DNA of 64,000 bases from Aphrocallistes beatrix (GCA_963281255.1 OY725501.1:248001-312000), one strand, 5' to 3'. Positions 1 through 13,659 are shown, numbered from the stretch's first letter. The notes: a model not told the origin generated them from the letters alone. Program-made: numbers and translations.

Positions 1-3000
1 TTAGTAAACATCAAAGGATGTCAATTCACAAATGATGGTTTCTGCTATCGAACATTCCTATTATTCCATCAAACTATCAACTGGTTTGATGCTCAATTAA
101 GTTGCCAAATATGGGGAGGCAATCTAACTAGTATCACATCTGAAGAAGAAAATACACTTCTATACTTGAGGACACCTAATTTAGCACATAACTGCTGGAT
201 CGGATTAATCAATACAAATATGAATGATGAAGCTTATTATTGGATTGATGGAGAGATGTTCAATTATGATATGTGGACTAGTGGAGCTCCTAATAACATT
301 GCAAATACTGATAACTGTGCAAGGAATAGAGTTACAGGAATTAATGAATGGAACAATTACAATTGCAGCAGTCTGACGAATTGTTACATATGTAAGAGGA
401 ATAGCAGCGCTCAATTCGACCCAGGTTTGTATTCAAGTTAGATTACTCAATTCAAATGTGTTTATTATCGTTTGACTTTGCAATTAATCTGTTTGAAATT
501 TTAGATTTAGGAGAAGTGTTTGGAGAGCTAATCAATGAAAATCTGGGATTTAGGGAATTGGACATCAACACAGTATTGTATCGGAATGTTACTCTAATTT
601 GTGGAGACGTCAATAATTCTATCTTTAGCTCTGCCAATTGGATTTATTCTCAGAATAACGACCTATCTATGAATCGTACAGTCAGTCCTAATAATCTCTA
701 TCTTCAACCAGGAATTGCATCTATATCCATTTCCAACTCACAACAAGGATTCTATCAGTGTAGAATTCAAAAGAATAGTGGAGCTACCTCAGTTTACACA
801 GTTGGAGTATTTGATCGTTCAGTAACTACAGGTACTGTGTAAATGTTTATATTTAACATTTTGCTTTCTATCACTCTAATTAATGATATAATATGTTATA
901 TTTAGTTGCTGAGTCAGGAAGAACCTACAACTACACTGTAGGAATTGATAGGAAGGACATTATACTATTGTGTTACCCCATGAATACTAGTGTAGATCCC
1001 ATTAGCTATATATGGAGAGTAAGTCATAATGATTTCTTTATGAATAACCCTATCATGTTCTCCAATTTTGCAAGAATCGATTCAACATTTGTCTGTGATT
1101 TAACTACACTAATCGTTCGAGGTATGTTGCATTCAACTGTTACCTAACTATATCTTCCATCGACTATCTTAAATATGGTATAATTCTAGCACCTACTTTG
1201 GCAATCACTGACCAATCATCGCGTGTACAAAATTTCTCACAAATCTATCCTCTCACAAATCAAATCTCAGTCCAAGGATTAAAACAAGATTTTACACTCA
1301 GCAGTAACATAGAAGGAAGATGGAAACTTCCAGATGGAACTTATCAAACAGGATCCACCATAACATATCCATATCTCCTGCAGCAATATACAGGACTGTA
1401 TACGTTCTATCTCTACAACTGGGATGGAATAGAAGTACCTGCTATACAAACTAACATCACTACTACTGATAACATAGGTATCATTTCTATTTCCAATATG
1501 TTTGATATTTTTACAAGGTATTCTATATTTGGCAAAAACTCTAAAAATCTGTTAATATCATTGAATAATTAGGTATCTTCATGAACACAGTATCAGGAAT
1601 GGAACGATGGGAAATTCTTCAAAATAATACTCGAGTTTTCTTTACAGAACAACTGATAACTATCATATGTGTTGGACCTAGAATCACATCTAGTGTTGAG
1701 TGGTTCAGAGGAGCTACACTATTGAGAGTAAGTGATGGAAGCAACATACTAGATGAAGGTTCTATTCAGACTCCTGGATATTACAACTGCCGAGTGGATG
1801 AAGTTTCAACTTATTCTATCTATGTTGCGAATAAAAGTCTATTAGGTAATTTTTAAACAAAGTTTAGTACAAAAATTGAATATTAATTATAATTCCCATT
1901 AGTCGAAATCACTGATTTTACTGAAACTGTTAACTACACACTTGGATCTCCTACACTGCTCTACCACTCTAATAATTCATTGCCAGACAGTAAGATACGC
2001 TGGACCCCTGAAAGTATAAACACAGGAGATATGGAGATATTCAATCCTGAATATCCAAATCCTGTTCCATTGAGCACAATATTCTCTGATGTAGGAGGAG
2101 GTCAACACACTTTTACATGCTTCTACAGAAATAGTCCTGTAACAGTTCTAGGAAATGTTAAATTTAACATGAAGGGTAAGAACTTTTATTTGGTTGAATT
2201 TTCCAAATCACTGCATAACGTTCATTTATCATTTTCTATTTAGATACCGCAAATGTAACTATTACTTATAATACCAATGAAAGGACATTTAGTGATATCA
2301 ACAATCCTGAATTTCCAGCTCCTCAGAAAGTAGAGATACTTGAGGGCACAGTTAACATTAGCTTAAAATGTAGTTTATCGGAATGCCTTTGGAAGATTCA
2401 ATACAATCAATCCAACATTAACATGATAACGAACACACTTTCTTTAAACATTATAAATTTGTCCAAAGAGGATGAAGGAACCTATTCACTATATAAGACA
2501 ACCTATTCTGGCGTAAATTATACTACAGCTTCAATTTATATCCAGGTTATGCCTTCCCCATCAATAACTACCGATATGGAATTTGTCGACACATCAGCAC
2601 AGTCCGTTACAATAGCAGTAGCAGTGGTGTTAATAATAGGGATTCTTATCACATTGATAATCATAATCATCCCTCTAATGATATGCTTGTATATTTTGAA
2701 ACGGCGTAGAGGTAAAAATGAGCCCCAGTCAAAGCAAATTTATAAAGAGGTTGACAATAATAAAGGAGATACGGGAAATCAGAACACTACATACTATACC
2801 ATAGATGATGTAAAATCCAAAAATGTTGGAACATACATGTGTTTAGACGAAGAAATAGATGAAACTACATTTACGACCCCAGGAGAAGGGCCAAATTACC
2901 AAAATATCAATGAACTGGGAAATTTGGAGGAAAAGATTTATGAGAAAATTCCAAATGATCCACGAATGGTACCAATCCCTTTGGATACATTTAAAGCGCA

Positions 3001-4873
3001 TGTTGATAAAATTTGGAAGAAAGATGGTTCGCTAGAGGAAGAATACGAAAGTTTTGGAGGAAAATCACTACGCTATCCTTGCACTGCTGCTTTCAAAGAG
3101 GAAAATAGGACAAAAAATCGTTTCAAACAAATTTACCCATACGATAAATCACGAGTTGTTCTAAAATCTATAGATACAGATTCTTCAGCCGACTATATAA
3201 ATGCAAGTCACATTCCTGGATTTTATGTGAAAAATAATTTCATTTGTTCCCAAGCACCAAAGGACTCGACACTCCAAAGTTTTTGGCAGATGATCACTGA
3301 AAACAATGTTGTCAACATAGTGATGGTAACCAATTTGGTAGAAATGGGCCGAACAAAGTGCACTGCATACTTTCCACTTAGGAAAGGAAAATCTCTCACA
3401 ATAGGGCCATATGTCATTGTGTTAGTACAGGAGGATGTCGCGATTGGATATACAATTCGAACACTTCAAGTGTCATTCAATGGAAGAACAACTGAAATAA
3501 AACACTTTCATTTTACTGCATGGCCAGATCATGATGTACCAGTTCTTCATGATGAGCTATTACTATTTGTGGAAAAAGTACAAGAAGGAATAATCGAGCC
3601 AGATTCTCCTATTCTAGTACATTGTTCCGCTGGGGTTGGTCGTTCGGGGACTTTTCTATCATTATTCAATCTATCGTCTGCCATTAAACAACGAAAAAGC
3701 ATATGCATTTACAACCTAGTTCATGAAATGAGGGAGCATCGCCCACAAATGGTACAAACCTTCGCACAGTATAAGTTCATCTACCTTTCCGTGTTGGAAA
3801 TGCTACTGGGCAACACTTCCATCCCGAGCAAGGATTTCACCGAAACTTACAATTTATACATGCAATCTGAAAGTGAAGGATACATCTCAGTGTTTTTCCA
3901 GCAATACAGTGAGCTCAACTACCAGTGCGATAAAAGCTTCGAACACATATGTAAAGTAGCACAAAACGAGTGCAATGAGAGTAAAAACCCCATAACTAGT
4001 ACATTACCTCGAGATAACAATAGGATTGTACTATTTTCACCTCACTGGGAAAGTGATTACATTAATGCTACAAATTTTGATGACATAGAATGTGTCGTCA
4101 CTATTAATCCAACTCAAAATACACTACAAGATTTCTTACAACTGATTTACCAAACTGAACCCAGTCTCGTTGTAATGTTAACAACACCAAAAGAACTTAG
4201 ACTAATTCAAGAAGGCAAATCAGATCGAGTTGTCTACTGGCCAAATCAAGATGAACCTATAAATACGGATGGATTTGTTGTAAAATCTCTTCTAAAAGAA
4301 AAGTCATCTTCCTTTCTTCACAATAAAATCAACCTAGTTCATAAAATTGAGCAAGTTGACAAAAGTTTTGAACAATTCATTTCCTCTAAATGGAACGAAA
4401 AAGGAGAACCAGATTTGGAAGGAATGATAATCCTACTACAAGCTATGCTGGTACATAAACAAGACAATCCTGCCGCCCCAATTATAATTCATTGTATCGA
4501 CGGTGCAGGTAAAACTGGTGTTCTGTTTACGGTCTTCAAAGCTATCCTCGAAAGTAGGGACAAAAACGTCATCGATATTTTCCATATTGTGAAGAAGCTG
4601 AGGAGTGAAAGAATGAACCTCGTACCAACTTTGGTGAGTCGATTTTATAATACGAACCAAAAATTAACCGACACATAAATACTATAAAACCCTAAATAAA
4701 TGAAGATTTACACAGGTATTCAGTACTATACTAAGATAAGTTTTTATTTGATTTTAAATTTTGGTATTTCATGATACTCGAATTACATACTACATTTTAT
4801 CTTTGATCAATTTTAGACCCATTTCGTGTCCTGTTTCTCGCTGATGAATGAATACTGTTCAAATGCTCTTTAG
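1..4873 (+). CDS. Receptor tyrosine phosphatase 1 (CTLD-Ig6-TM-PTP-PTP), 5'-partial
   Basis: Membrane receptor with tandem cytoplasmic tyrosine phosphatase domains; the 5' end lies before the window. Coding exons inferred from GT-AG sites and the paralogue at 5,289: 5-424 (CTLD, with WIGL and paired Cys), 505-831, 906-1121, 1190-1477, 1573-1845, 1903-2175 (Ig-like modules), 2244-4633 (sixth Ig, membrane helix near 2,590-2,690, D1, D2) and 4817-4873. All ectodomain introns are phase 1, and the phases sum correctly to the TAG stop. D1 has an intact WPD loop (WPDHDVP) and HCSAGVGRSG loop near 3,620. D2 has HCIDGAGKTG near 4,489, where the catalytic Arg is Lys, so D2 is probably inactive. The juxtamembrane tail carries Tyr motifs such as NYQNI. 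The third Ig module (1190-1477) lacks the usual Cys pair. Ligand unknown. Family confidence is high; exact exon ends are by eye. Confidence 0.9.
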
Positions 4874-4933
4874 AAGCATGAGGAGCTATGAGGATAGGTC
4901 AAAGATTGCTCCACCTGTGTAAACTACTTGTAT

Positions 4934-4939
4934 AATAAA
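4934..4939 (+). other. Poly(A) signal of receptor phosphatase 1
   Basis: A canonical AATAAA lies 61 bases after the TAG stop at 4871-4873. The second receptor gene has the same hexamer at the same relative place, which supports it as the used cleavage signal. Confidence 0.6.
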
Positions 4940-5288
4940 GATTACTAAGAACATTTTATTTTATCCTTTTGTGTGGTTAGGATTAACAATATTGTTATAG
5001 TTATGGTTGTCTAGGCAGATGTTTGATTATAAAAAATGTTTAGAGTGTAATATTTGTATAATATATTAATTCTATGTGAAATTCAATCCGTTGTTATTTG
5101 TACTATTGCACTATTGGTTGAATTTGGCCTTAACATGAAATAAGGTATTGTACTTTACTGACATGGTACACTCTATAGCACGTCAATGCATACTATATAT
5201 TAAGTTGTGCATGTAAAGTGCATCTTACTCAGTTAAAGTATATTTTCTTACAAATAGTCATAACCCATGAAAATTGAGTACTGAAACA
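4940..5288. other. Intergenic region between receptor phosphatases 1 and 2
   Basis: AT-rich sequence with no open frame and no recognisable repeat. It must contain the promoter of the gene whose signal-peptide exon starts at 5289, but I see no clear TATA box or initiator. Confidence 0.5.
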
Positions 5289-8200
5289 ATGATTGTTCAT
5301 TTGTATCTAACACTTGTTATTATATTATATGTGCTCTTATCGATATACCAGACTGATGCAATAGGTAAGTAAATAATCCCTAAAATAGGTTACTATGGCT
5401 GTATTGGTATTAGCGATCTACCTACTAAGATACCTTAGGTGCGGATTAACTTGAGGCCAAATTGGGGAATGTACGTGCTTGGAGAACTTTTGGGGCTTGT
5501 CATGTATTTTGGGCGACATGACATGATGCTTCAGCTTCAATAGTCTCAATTATAATCCGTCCTGGATACACTCATAATGACTATACTCGAAAACCGCATA
5601 AACTTCTGTACACTTTGTTGCATGTGCACTATACAACTATACATTTACCGAAATATTCCATTCATCTGACTAGCAAGTTTATTATTAAGTTCTGTAGATA
5701 TCTTAATGGCAGCGAATGAATGTTTTAAAAACGATAAGACTAATTCATCTAATATGGTTTCCAGTGCTCGACAAATTTGGTGCTTTGGTAGTTATTGCCA
5801 CCGAAATTTAAGATAAGTCACCAAATTTTATGAAGTACAGGGTTATTTATATCGCGTATTTAGGATTTGGTCGCTATTAGCCACCAGAAAAAGTGTAATG
5901 GTAGCTAAGATAGCCATCACTTTGTCGACCACTGATGGTTTTAGAATAATAATTATGTTTCCTAATTTAGAACCAGATCGAGAATTAGTATATGATGGTA
6001 CAATCTTCGCAATATTTTCTAATTCAACTAATTCATTCGATCAATTAACTGCTGTTGATAACTGTATAAGTTGGGGAGGAAATATAGCAAGTATCAACTC
6101 ACAGGAAGAAGATGCTCAATTATTCAGTTTAACGAATTCAACTCATTTTCAATGTTGGATTGGTTTGAATAAACAACCTCCAGGCTCTATTTTGGGCATG
6201 GTAAATCCAGATGGGTACGTTTGGGAAGATGGCAGTAATGGTACGTACAGGAAGTTTAGTCCAGATAACTCATCTATGCAATATGTCAAGTTTAGACCAA
6301 ATAATTATTCTTTGAGTGAAGAATGGAAAGACGCCAATAACGATAATAACACAAATTGTTATTTTTGCGGAAAAACAGGTAAGTGGCATTTATGAATATT
6401 TACGTACATATATTGTAAATAATTTTTAATCTAAGAGTTGTAATTTTATAGTTAATTTAAACCAATCGTATTACTTAGATATCTTTCAGTAATTCCATTT
6501 TCCGGAGATGCTCATCCCTTGCTATTGTACTACTATATAATTGCCATTTATTTTAAATTATTTATTTAGCTAACTCAAGAGGATGTGATTTTACGAATAA
6601 TGGATCTTGTTATCGGACGTATCAAGTGGATCCTCAGGTTAACTGGTATGATGCTCAATCAAGTTGTGAAGATTGGGGAGGTAGCCTGACTAGTATTACT
6701 TCTGAAGAAGAGAATTTGTTACTCTTCACTAGAACACCTATAAAAGTATTTAGCTGCTGGGCTGGAATGTATGCAGATGTAAATGGCACCTTAACATGGA
6801 ATGATGGTAATGCTTTTGCTTATACTAGATGGAACACCGCCCCTGGCATTAACCAATCAACTACACCTCCTAACTGTATAAATTGGAATTCAGGAGGAAC
6901 GAATGTTTGGGTCAACGACGATTGCAATACTATGGAACTGAAATGCTACATCTGTAAAAGGATTCTAACTGCTGCCTCAATACCAGGTAAGTTGAAATAT
7001 CAAATTACTTTACATTAAAAATATACACTTAATTTCCCATCATTCTGTACCAAAATGCATCAAAATTGGTTTTAAGAGAGGGTATAGTATGTGTATGTTT
7101 ACTGTCAAAGAAAAACATATATTATAGATTAATATGATTGATTTTTATCCTGCTGGTTTAAAGATTATACTGCATACATAATAATATACATTTTGAACCC
7201 ACTGTCCATTACGCTAACATTTACAGAAGTAAAAGACGAAACATTGTACGGTGATTCAGTATTTGGAAACTAACCAGTTTTTCATTTTATTTTAAGAGAG
7301 GACATCAGTGATTGATTAAAGAATACTATCTATCGGTGCTAAAAGAGACCTCTCACGTCAAGATTGTCAAAAAACAAAAGGCAAATCGATTGACCTTCTA
7401 TAATAGAGCATCAATTTTATTACACTTTGTACTGCTACTACTAGTAATGTGAATATTATTTTGTTAGTTCGTAACATAATGATATATATATATATTTTCA
7501 CACCTTTTAAATGAGTATCTCCCGATATATTCCATAATTCACATTTCATGCTCCTTCGAGTCACTCCCTAGTCCCTGAAGCTGCACTATCGGTCTGTCGA
7601 CCGACGTTTCTTTATATTTTGAACTTGCAGTTCATTCTGCTAACATTTACAGGAATACAGAATGAAACATTGCACGGTGACTCAATGTTTGGATACTTCT
7701 ATGCATCATGGCCTGGAGTGACCTGGAACACAGCTCTACAGGAGTGCATATGTTGGAGAGGAAGTCTTGCTAGCATAGAATCAGCAGCAGAGGATGGGGT
7801 GCTGTACAGTATAGCAGCTGGTAATGATACTCAGTGTTGGATTGGTCTGGAGAAGAGAACTCGTGGTAATGAGACGAGTATCTGGGCAGATGGTAGTGTG
7901 AGTACATATAGAAATTATGCAGGACAGACTCCAATCAATGATCAGACTACAGAGTTCTACTCATTGAGATCTAGGAATGGAAATAGAACAAGTGGATGGG
8001 AAGGATACAATCGACTGGAGACTCTTTCCTGCTTCATATGCCAAAGACCAAGTAAGATAATTGTAACTTTACAAATTTTCTCGAAACTTATGTGTCTTAG
8101 TATATGTCACAATGTTTAGCCAACATCAGAGAGTGCCAGTTCACAAATGATGGTTTCTGCTATCGAACATTTCTATTAGTCAATCCTATCAACTGGTATG

Positions 8201-11200
8201 ATGCTCAATCAAACTGTGTAATGTGGGGAGGTAATCTAGCTAGTATCACATCTGAAGATGAGGATACATTGCTGTTCTTGAGGACACCTTATAGAGCTGA
8301 TGACTGCTGGATCGGATTAACCAATACAAATACGAATAATGGAGCTTATTATTGGATTGATGGAGAGATGGTCAACTATGATATGTGGACTAGTGGAGCT
8401 CCTAATAACATTGCAAATACTGATGACTGTGCAAGGAATAAAGTTACAGGAATGAATAAATGGAATAATTACAATTGTATCAATTTGACGAATTGTTACA
8501 TATGCAAGAGGAATAGCAGTGCTCAATTCAACCCAGGTTTGTACTTTATTTTATTTAAGTTTAGGATGGATATACGACAAAATAAATTAGAAATATGATT
8601 TTTATTGAGCTGTAATTCTAGATTTAGGAGACATATTTGGAGAATTAATACACGATAATTTGGGGTTTAAAGAATTGGCTATCAACACAATATTGTATCG
8701 GAATGTTACCTTAATATGTGGAGATGTGACGAATCCTAGCTCTAACTCGAATAATTGGATTTATTCTCAGAACAATGACATATCCTTAAATACCATTGTT
8801 GATTCCACTGATTTCAATTCTGAACCAGGGATTAAATTCATATCAGTCTCCAACTCACAACAAGGATTCTATCAGTGTAGAATTCAGAAACAGAGTGGGG
8901 ATATCTCAGTTTACACAGTTGGAGTATTTGATCATTCTCTGGCTACAGGTAATATAGAAACATGTTTGCATTATGGTTAATTAAATCTATTTAAACAACT
9001 GTTTATTTGCCATTTTAGTTGCTGAAGCTGGAAGAACATACAACTACACTGTAGGAATCGATAGAGAGAACATTACACTGTTGTGTGACCTCATGGATAC
9101 CAGTATAGACCCTATTAACTATAGATGGAAAATAATTGGTGCAGATGGTTATATGAATAATCCGATCATAGTGTCCAATTTGTCGAGAATAGATGCAACA
9201 TTTGTATGTGACTCAATAACATTAATCTTTCGAGGTATGTTGCATTTTGATAATTTCCCTCTTCACTTTCGCTTCTGTTAATATGATATTCGCTTTATAT
9301 ACTAGTACCTACACTAACCATTACTTATCAATCATCGTTCATGGAGACAGAATTACAAATCTATCCTAATACCAATCAATTCTCAACTCGAGGATTAAAA
9401 CAAAACTTCACACTAAGCATGAATATAGACGGAAGATGGAAACTTCCAGATGGAACTTATCAAACAGGTTCTATCATAACATATCCATATCTCCTTCAGC
9501 AATATACAGGACTGTATACATTCTATCTGTACAAATGGGATGGAAATGAAGTACCTGCTATACAAACTAACATCACTACTACTGACAATATAGGTATAAT
9601 TTCAACCAATTTCATAAATTTCAGTTAATTACGCATATTATACGTCTTTTAAACTGAAATTAAAGGAAAAGACATGAAAATTTTAGGTAACTTTGTTTCA
9701 AAAGATCTAAATAATTAGGTATCTTCATAAGTACAGTATCAGGAATAGAACAATGGGAAATTCTTCAAAACAATTCTCGAGTTTTCCTAACAGCGCAACC
9801 TGAAACTATCCTATGTGTTGGACCTAGAATCACATCTAGTGTTGAGTGGTTTAGAGAGGATACACTATTGAAAGGAAGTGATGGAAGCAACATACTAGAT
9901 GAAGGTTCTATTCAGACTCCTGGATATTACAACTGCCGAGTGGATGAAGCTTCAACTTATTCTATCTATATTGCAAAGAAAAGTCTAATAGGTAATTTTT
10001 AACAAAATTAAACGGAAAAATATTATTGAATTAACTTTATAATCCCCAATAGTTGAGATCACTGACTTTACTGAAACTGTTAACTACACACTTGGATCTC
10101 CTACACTGCTCTACCACTCTAATAATCCAGTGCCAGACAGTCAGATACGCTGGACCACTGAAAATATAGAGACGGGAGATGTGGAGACATTCAATCCTGA
10201 ATATCCAAACCCTGTTCCATTGAGCACAATATTCTCTGATGTAGGAGGAGGTCAACACACCTTTACATGCTTCTACAGAAATAGTCCTGCAACAGTTCTA
10301 GGCAGTGTTATATTTAACATGAAAGGTACGAACACTTATTTTTATTTCTAAATTATCGCTTATTTATCGTGTGTCCCTCTGTTAGATACCACAAATGTAA
10401 CTATTAGTTATAATAATATTGAAAAGACATTCGGTGATATCAGTAATCCCTCATTTCCAACTCCCCAACGAATAGAGATACCTGAGGGTACATTTAACAT
10501 CAACTTCAATTGTAATTCATCAGAATGCAGATGGAAGATTCAATACAACAGTTCAAGGGATGATATTATGAAAACATTCCTTATAAACCTTGCAAAATTG
10601 TCCAGAGAAGATGAAGGAACCTATTCGTTATATAGAACAACAACCGCTTCTGGAATAAACTATACTACTGCTTCAATTTACATTCAGGTCATCCCTTCTC
10701 CATCCGTATCTACAGGTATAGATATGATACCACTAATAGTAATAATACTAGTGGTGGTAATTCTTACCGCATTAACGATCTTCATTATCTCTCTAATAGT
10801 ATATTTGTGCATTTGGAAGAGGCATCGAGGTAAAAATGAGTCTCAATCAAAGCCAATTTATCAAGAGATTGATAATAATGTAGAGGAATCGGGAAATCAG
10901 AACTGCACATACCATACCACAGGTGATACAAATTCCAAAAACGGTAGAATATACATGTGTATAGACGAAGAAATAGATGAAACTACCTTTATATTCCCAG
11001 CAGAAGGGCCAAAATATCAAAATATGAATGAGCTGGGAAAGTTGGAGGAAAAGATTTATGAGAAATTTCCAAATGATCCACGAATGGTGCCAATCCCTTT
11101 GGAAACATTTAAAGCTCATGTTGATCAAATTTGGAATGAAGGTGGTTCACTCGAAGAAGAATACAAAAGTTTTGGAGGAAAATCACTACGCTATCCTTGC

Positions 11201-12973
11201 ACTGCTGCCTTTCAAGAGGAAAATAGGACAAAAAATCGTTTCAAACTAATTTACCCATACGACAAGTCACGAGTTGTTCTAAAATCTATAAATGAAGGCT
11301 CTTTAACCGATTATATAAATGCAAGTTACATTCCTGGATTTTATGTGAAAAATAATTTCATTTGTTCCCAAGCACCAAAGGACTCGACACTCCAAATTTT
11401 TTGGCAGATGATCACTGAAAATAATGTTGTCAACATAGTGATGGTAACCAATTTGGTAGAAATGGGCCGAACAAAGTGTGCTGAATACTTTCCACTTAGG
11501 AAAGAAAAATCTCTCACAATAGGACCATATGTCATTGAGTTAGTACAGGAGGATGTCACGATTGGATATACAATTCGAACACTTCAAGTGTCATTCAATG
11601 GAAGAACAACTGAAATAAAACACTTTCATTTTACTGCATGGCCAGATCATGATGTACCAGTTCTTCATGATGAACTATTACTATTTGTGAAAAAAGTACA
11701 AGAAGGAATAATCGAACCAGATTCTCCGATTCTAGTACATTGTTCCGCTGGGGTTGGTCGTTCGGGGACTTTTCTATCATTATTCAATCTATCGTCTGCC
11801 ATTAAACAACGAAAAAGCATATGCATTTACAACCTAGTTCATGAAATGAGGGAGCATCGCCCACAAATGGTACAAACCTTCGCACAGTATAAGTTAATCT
11901 ACCTTTCCGTGTTGGAGATGCTACTGGGCAACACTTCTATCCCGAGCAAGGATTTCACCGATACTTACAATTTGTACATGCAACCTGAAAATGAAGAAGG
12001 CTATGTTTCGGTGTTTTTCCAACAATACAGTGAGCTAAACTACCAGTGCGACAAAAGCTTCGAGCACATATGTAAGGTAGCACAAGACGAGTGCAATGAA
12101 AACAAAAACCCCATAACTAGTACATTACCTCAAGATAACAATAGGGTTGTACTTTTTTCACCTCACTGGGAAAGTGATTACATTAACGCTACAAATTTTT
12201 ATACCATAGAATGCGTCGTCACTATTAATCCAACTCAAAATACACTACAAGATTTCCTACAACTGATTTACCAAACTGAACCCAGTTTCGTTGTAATGTT
12301 AACAACACCAAAAGAACTTAGACTAATTCAAGAAGGCAAATCAGATCGAGTTGTCTACTGGCCAAATCAAGATGAACCTATAAATACGGATGGATTTGTT
12401 GTGAAATCTCTTCTAAATGAAAATTCATCTCCTTTTCTTCACAATAAAATCAACCTAGTTCATAAAATTGAGCAAGTTGAGAAAAGTTTTGAACAATTCA
12501 TTTCTTCTAAGTGGAACGAGGAAGGTGAACCAGATTTGGAAGGAGTGATAATCCTACTACAAGCTATGCTGATACATAAACAAGGAAATCCTGCCGCCCC
12601 AATTTTAATTCATTGTACCGATGGTGCAGGTAAAAGTGGTGTTTTGCTCACGGTCTTCAAAGCTATCCTCGAAAGTAGGGACAAAAACGTCATAGATATC
12701 TTCCATATTGTGAAGAAGCTGAGGAATGAAAGAATGAACCTTGTACCAACTTTGGTAAGTAAATTAAACTCCATTATAAATTAAGATTTACACATGTAGC
12801 ATTCAGTCAAATACTAAGTTTAGATTTTATCATAAATTTTGTAAATACTATCGTGATACTCGAATCACATGTATATATTATCTTTCGATCAATTTTAGAC
12901 CCATTACATGTCCTGTTTCTCGCTGATGAATGAATACTGTTCAAATGCTCTTCAGAAGCATGAGGAGCTATGA
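5289..12973 (+). CDS. Receptor tyrosine phosphatase 2 (signal peptide-CTLD4-Ig6-TM-PTP-PTP)
   Basis: Complete gene, 12 coding exons, 1,845 residues. Exons: 5289-5364 (hydrophobic signal peptide, 25 codons), CTLDs at 5971-6378, 6570-6986, 7653-8051 and 8120-8536, Ig-like modules at 8622-8948, 9019-9234, 9306-9593, 9719-9991 and 10053-10325, then 10386-12754 (sixth Ig, membrane helix near 10,730-10,820, D1, D2) and 12899-12973. All 5' introns are phase 1 and the total is divisible by three. D1 keeps WPDHDVP and HCSAGVGRSG. D2 reads HCTDGAGKSG near 12,611, with Arg replaced by Lys, so catalysis there is unlikely. Relative to gene 1 the stop codon TAG has become CAG, adding six residues. Exon 1 fixes the start because it alone supplies a secretion signal with a phase-1 donor. 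The 606-base first intron (5365-5970) holds a repeat near 5,764. Confidence 0.93.
5764..5880. repeat. Dispersed 'ctcgacaaa...ccacc' repeat fragment
   Basis: Sequence beginning gtgctcgacaaatttggtg and carrying ccaccgaaa and ccaccaga blocks resembles 31,318-31,385 (gtgttcgacaaaatttagtgg...ccaccaa) and, more weakly, 13,286-13,335. It lies in intron 1 of receptor phosphatase 2. Three diverged copies suggest an old non-autonomous element; boundaries are not clear. Confidence 0.35.
7227..7280 (+). pseudogene. Relic lectin exon in intron of receptor phosphatase 2
   Basis: The acceptor context gctaacatttacag and the next 40-odd bases match the start of the real CTLD exon at 7653 (gctaacatttacag, then ACATTG.ACGGTGA.TCA.T.TTTGGA). 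Here the frame stops after GGAAAC TAA and the similarity ends. This is the decayed start of a duplicated lectin exon. Confidence 0.7.
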
Positions 12974-13009
12974 GGATAGGCTAAAGATTGCTCCACTTGT
13001 GTGAACTAT

Positions 13010-13015
13010 AATAAA
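13010..13015 (+). other. Poly(A) signal of receptor phosphatase 2
   Basis: AATAAA 37 bases after the TGA at 12971-12973, collinear with the signal of gene 1 at 4934. Confidence 0.6.
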
Positions 13016-13659
13016 GACATACTAAGAACATTTTATTTTATTCATTTGTGTAGTAGCTAGGATTTATTTGGTTATAGTTATGGCCGTATGGGTAGATGTT
13101 TAGATTTTAATGTATTTAGAGTGTGATATTTTTATATTGTATATGCTTATAATGAGGTCTTTTATGATATCATCAAAATATCGGTAGCCATGGGGGTACT
13201 TTGGTGGATCAACCAGCAAGGTAGTAATTACAATGGCATCACACTGCCTTCAAATGTGATACAAGCATTGTCTATACCTTAATAATATTTCCCAAAAATT
13301 TGTGGTGGTCGTGGCCACCATAGCTGGCAACATTTTTACGCCGCTGAATTAACTGTAGAGGCAAGTAAAGCGAGTTTTACTATGTGATCCCATAAATACT
13401 AATAGCCCGTATAAAATATAAATGGATATAAAGTAGTAAATGTCTATATGAGTAATTCCATCATGTTATCCAATTTTGCGAACCTGAATTCAAACCTTAA
13501 AACCCTTAAATTGTCAATACCCTTGGATTTACAAAATATATGTGTTATGTTGTTATGATCATGAAATGATATGAAACAAATGAACTAATCAAGGATGAAT
13601 AGATAATTGGAAGCTACATTTCCACTTGTACTAAGGTTTAACAGTATGTGCATGCCTCC
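13016..13659. other. Intergenic region between receptor phosphatase 2 and S1P lyase
   Basis: No gene. It contains a diverged dispersed-repeat fragment near 13,286-13,335 (ggtggtcgtggccacca) and a relic Ig exon at 13,446-13,500, listed separately. The + strand and - strand genes on either side converge here. Confidence 0.5.
13446..13500 (+). pseudogene. Relic of the second Ig exon
   Basis: The stretch tatatgagtaattccatcatg followed by tTATCCAATTTTGCG matches the second Ig exons at 1,038-1,085 and 9,150-9,195 (ATGAATAA.CC.ATCATG.T.TCCAATTT). No splice sites or open frame remain. It marks a lost or decayed receptor gene copy downstream of gene 2. Confidence 0.6.

Noticed and set aside
5898..5970. 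Upstream extension of the first lectin exon of gene 2, with an ATG-like start
   Set aside because: A phase-1 acceptor at 5,970 (cctaatttag) joins the signal-peptide exon correctly; the upstream residues are intron.
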